Source: an uncultured Lysobacterales bacterium (lineage in GTDB: Bacteria; Pseudomonadota; Gammaproteobacteria; Xanthomonadales; SZUA-36). From it: a stretch of DNA of 7,033 nucleotides. The DNA lies in contig CALJWY010000019.1 in assembly GCA_937974465.1 (NCBI GenBank), positions 1 to 7,033 on the forward strand. Direction: 5' to 3'. Shown one piece after another: positions 6,892 through 7,033 of this stretch (position 1 is its first letter; every line of letters starts with the position of its first letter). Under the pieces are notes generated by a model that saw only the letters and a list, made by a program, of their open reading frames with translations, ran no database searches and was not told where the DNA came from. Made by a program: the position numbers and the translations under genes.

Positions 6892-6911
6892 TGATATATC
6901 TCTAAATCAAG
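6890..6911. promoter_or_regulatory. Inverted repeat CTTGAT-N10-ATCAAG, operator candidate
   Basis: Perfect 6-bp arms (6890-6895 and 6906-6911) with further partial symmetry inside (TA at 6897-6898 and TA at 6903-6904) give a 22-bp AT-rich dyad ending 12 bases before the ArsR-family start codon. ArsR/SmtB proteins bind AT-rich imperfect dyads of this size and commonly repress their own promoters. Autoregulation here is an inference from position and symmetry. Confidence 0.45.
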
Positions 6912-6923
6912 ATAGAAGGATAT

Positions 6924-7033
6924 ATGAGCTCAATAATGGATCTGCAACACGCTTCGCAGCACTTTAAGCTGTTGTCAGACAGCACGCGTTTGAGGCTGTT
7001 GATGTTGGTTGACCATGAGGAACTCAGTGTCGC
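6924..7033 (+). CDS. ArsR/SmtB-family transcriptional regulator, N-terminal part (runs off window)
   Basis: Only 36 complete codons lie in the window. The translation begins MSSIMDLQHASQ and continues FKLLSDSTRLRLLMLV at residues 14-29, then ELSV at 33-36. FKLLSDxTRLRLL is the hallmark first helix of the ArsR winged-helix DNA-binding domain, and the ELSV(A) that follows leads into the next helix. The ATG at 6924 is preceded by AGAAGGA ending 3 bases before it, a strong Shine-Dalgarno placed slightly close. ArsR proteins starting like this often carry a C-terminal SAM-dependent methyltransferase domain and control S-adenosylmethionine-cycle genes (the SahR type), but the rest of the gene is outside the window, so effector, metal sites and any second domain cannot be judged. 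It is divergent from gdhB and has a likely self-operator at 6890-6911. Confidence 0.75.
   Translation, partial: MSSIMDLQHASQHFKLLSDSTRLRLLMLVDHEELSV

Overview
The window looks like a chromosomal housekeeping segment from a proteobacterium of medium GC content (around 50% by eye), most likely a gammaproteobacterium. This rests on the 1653-residue NAD-glutamate dehydrogenase of the very large (GDH-180) class and on the ArsR-type regulator at the right edge. The NAD kinase, however, is of the short form I associate with Alphaproteobacteria, so the assignment stays at 'proteobacterium, probably gamma'. I see no mobile element, phage gene, CRISPR array, tRNA or rRNA.

Layout. Almost the whole window (21-6705) is a three-gene minus-strand cluster, transcribed right to left: the large NAD-specific glutamate dehydrogenase (1744-6705), NAD kinase (977-1741) and a cytosolic 5'-nucleotidase of the cN-I type (21-926). 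The dehydrogenase stop and the kinase start are separated by only 2 bases, so the two are probably translationally coupled. A 50-base gap precedes the nucleotidase. It has no Shine-Dalgarno of its own, but holds a small hairpin and a four-codon mini-ORF whose stop overlaps the nucleotidase start. To the right, a 218-base divergent intergenic region (6706-6923) carries a perfect -10 box, a dyad near its -35 position and a leader hairpin for the dehydrogenase. For the rightward gene it carries a promoter-like pair and a 22-bp inverted repeat. That gene (6924 to the edge) is the N-terminus of an ArsR/SmtB-family regulator, cut off by the window.

How the genes may work together. The dehydrogenase oxidises glutamate to 2-oxoglutarate and ammonium using NAD+. 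The kinase phosphorylates NAD+ to NADP+. The nucleotidase dephosphorylates nucleoside monophosphates, classically AMP. A shared transcript would tie glutamate catabolism to pyridine-nucleotide balance and nucleotide salvage; this link is inferred from gene order. I see no clearly novel system here. The points worth checking are the dehydrogenase-kinase coupling, the mini-ORF leader, the AT-rich patch inside the conserved catalytic region of the dehydrogenase, and the regulatory structure of the divergent region.
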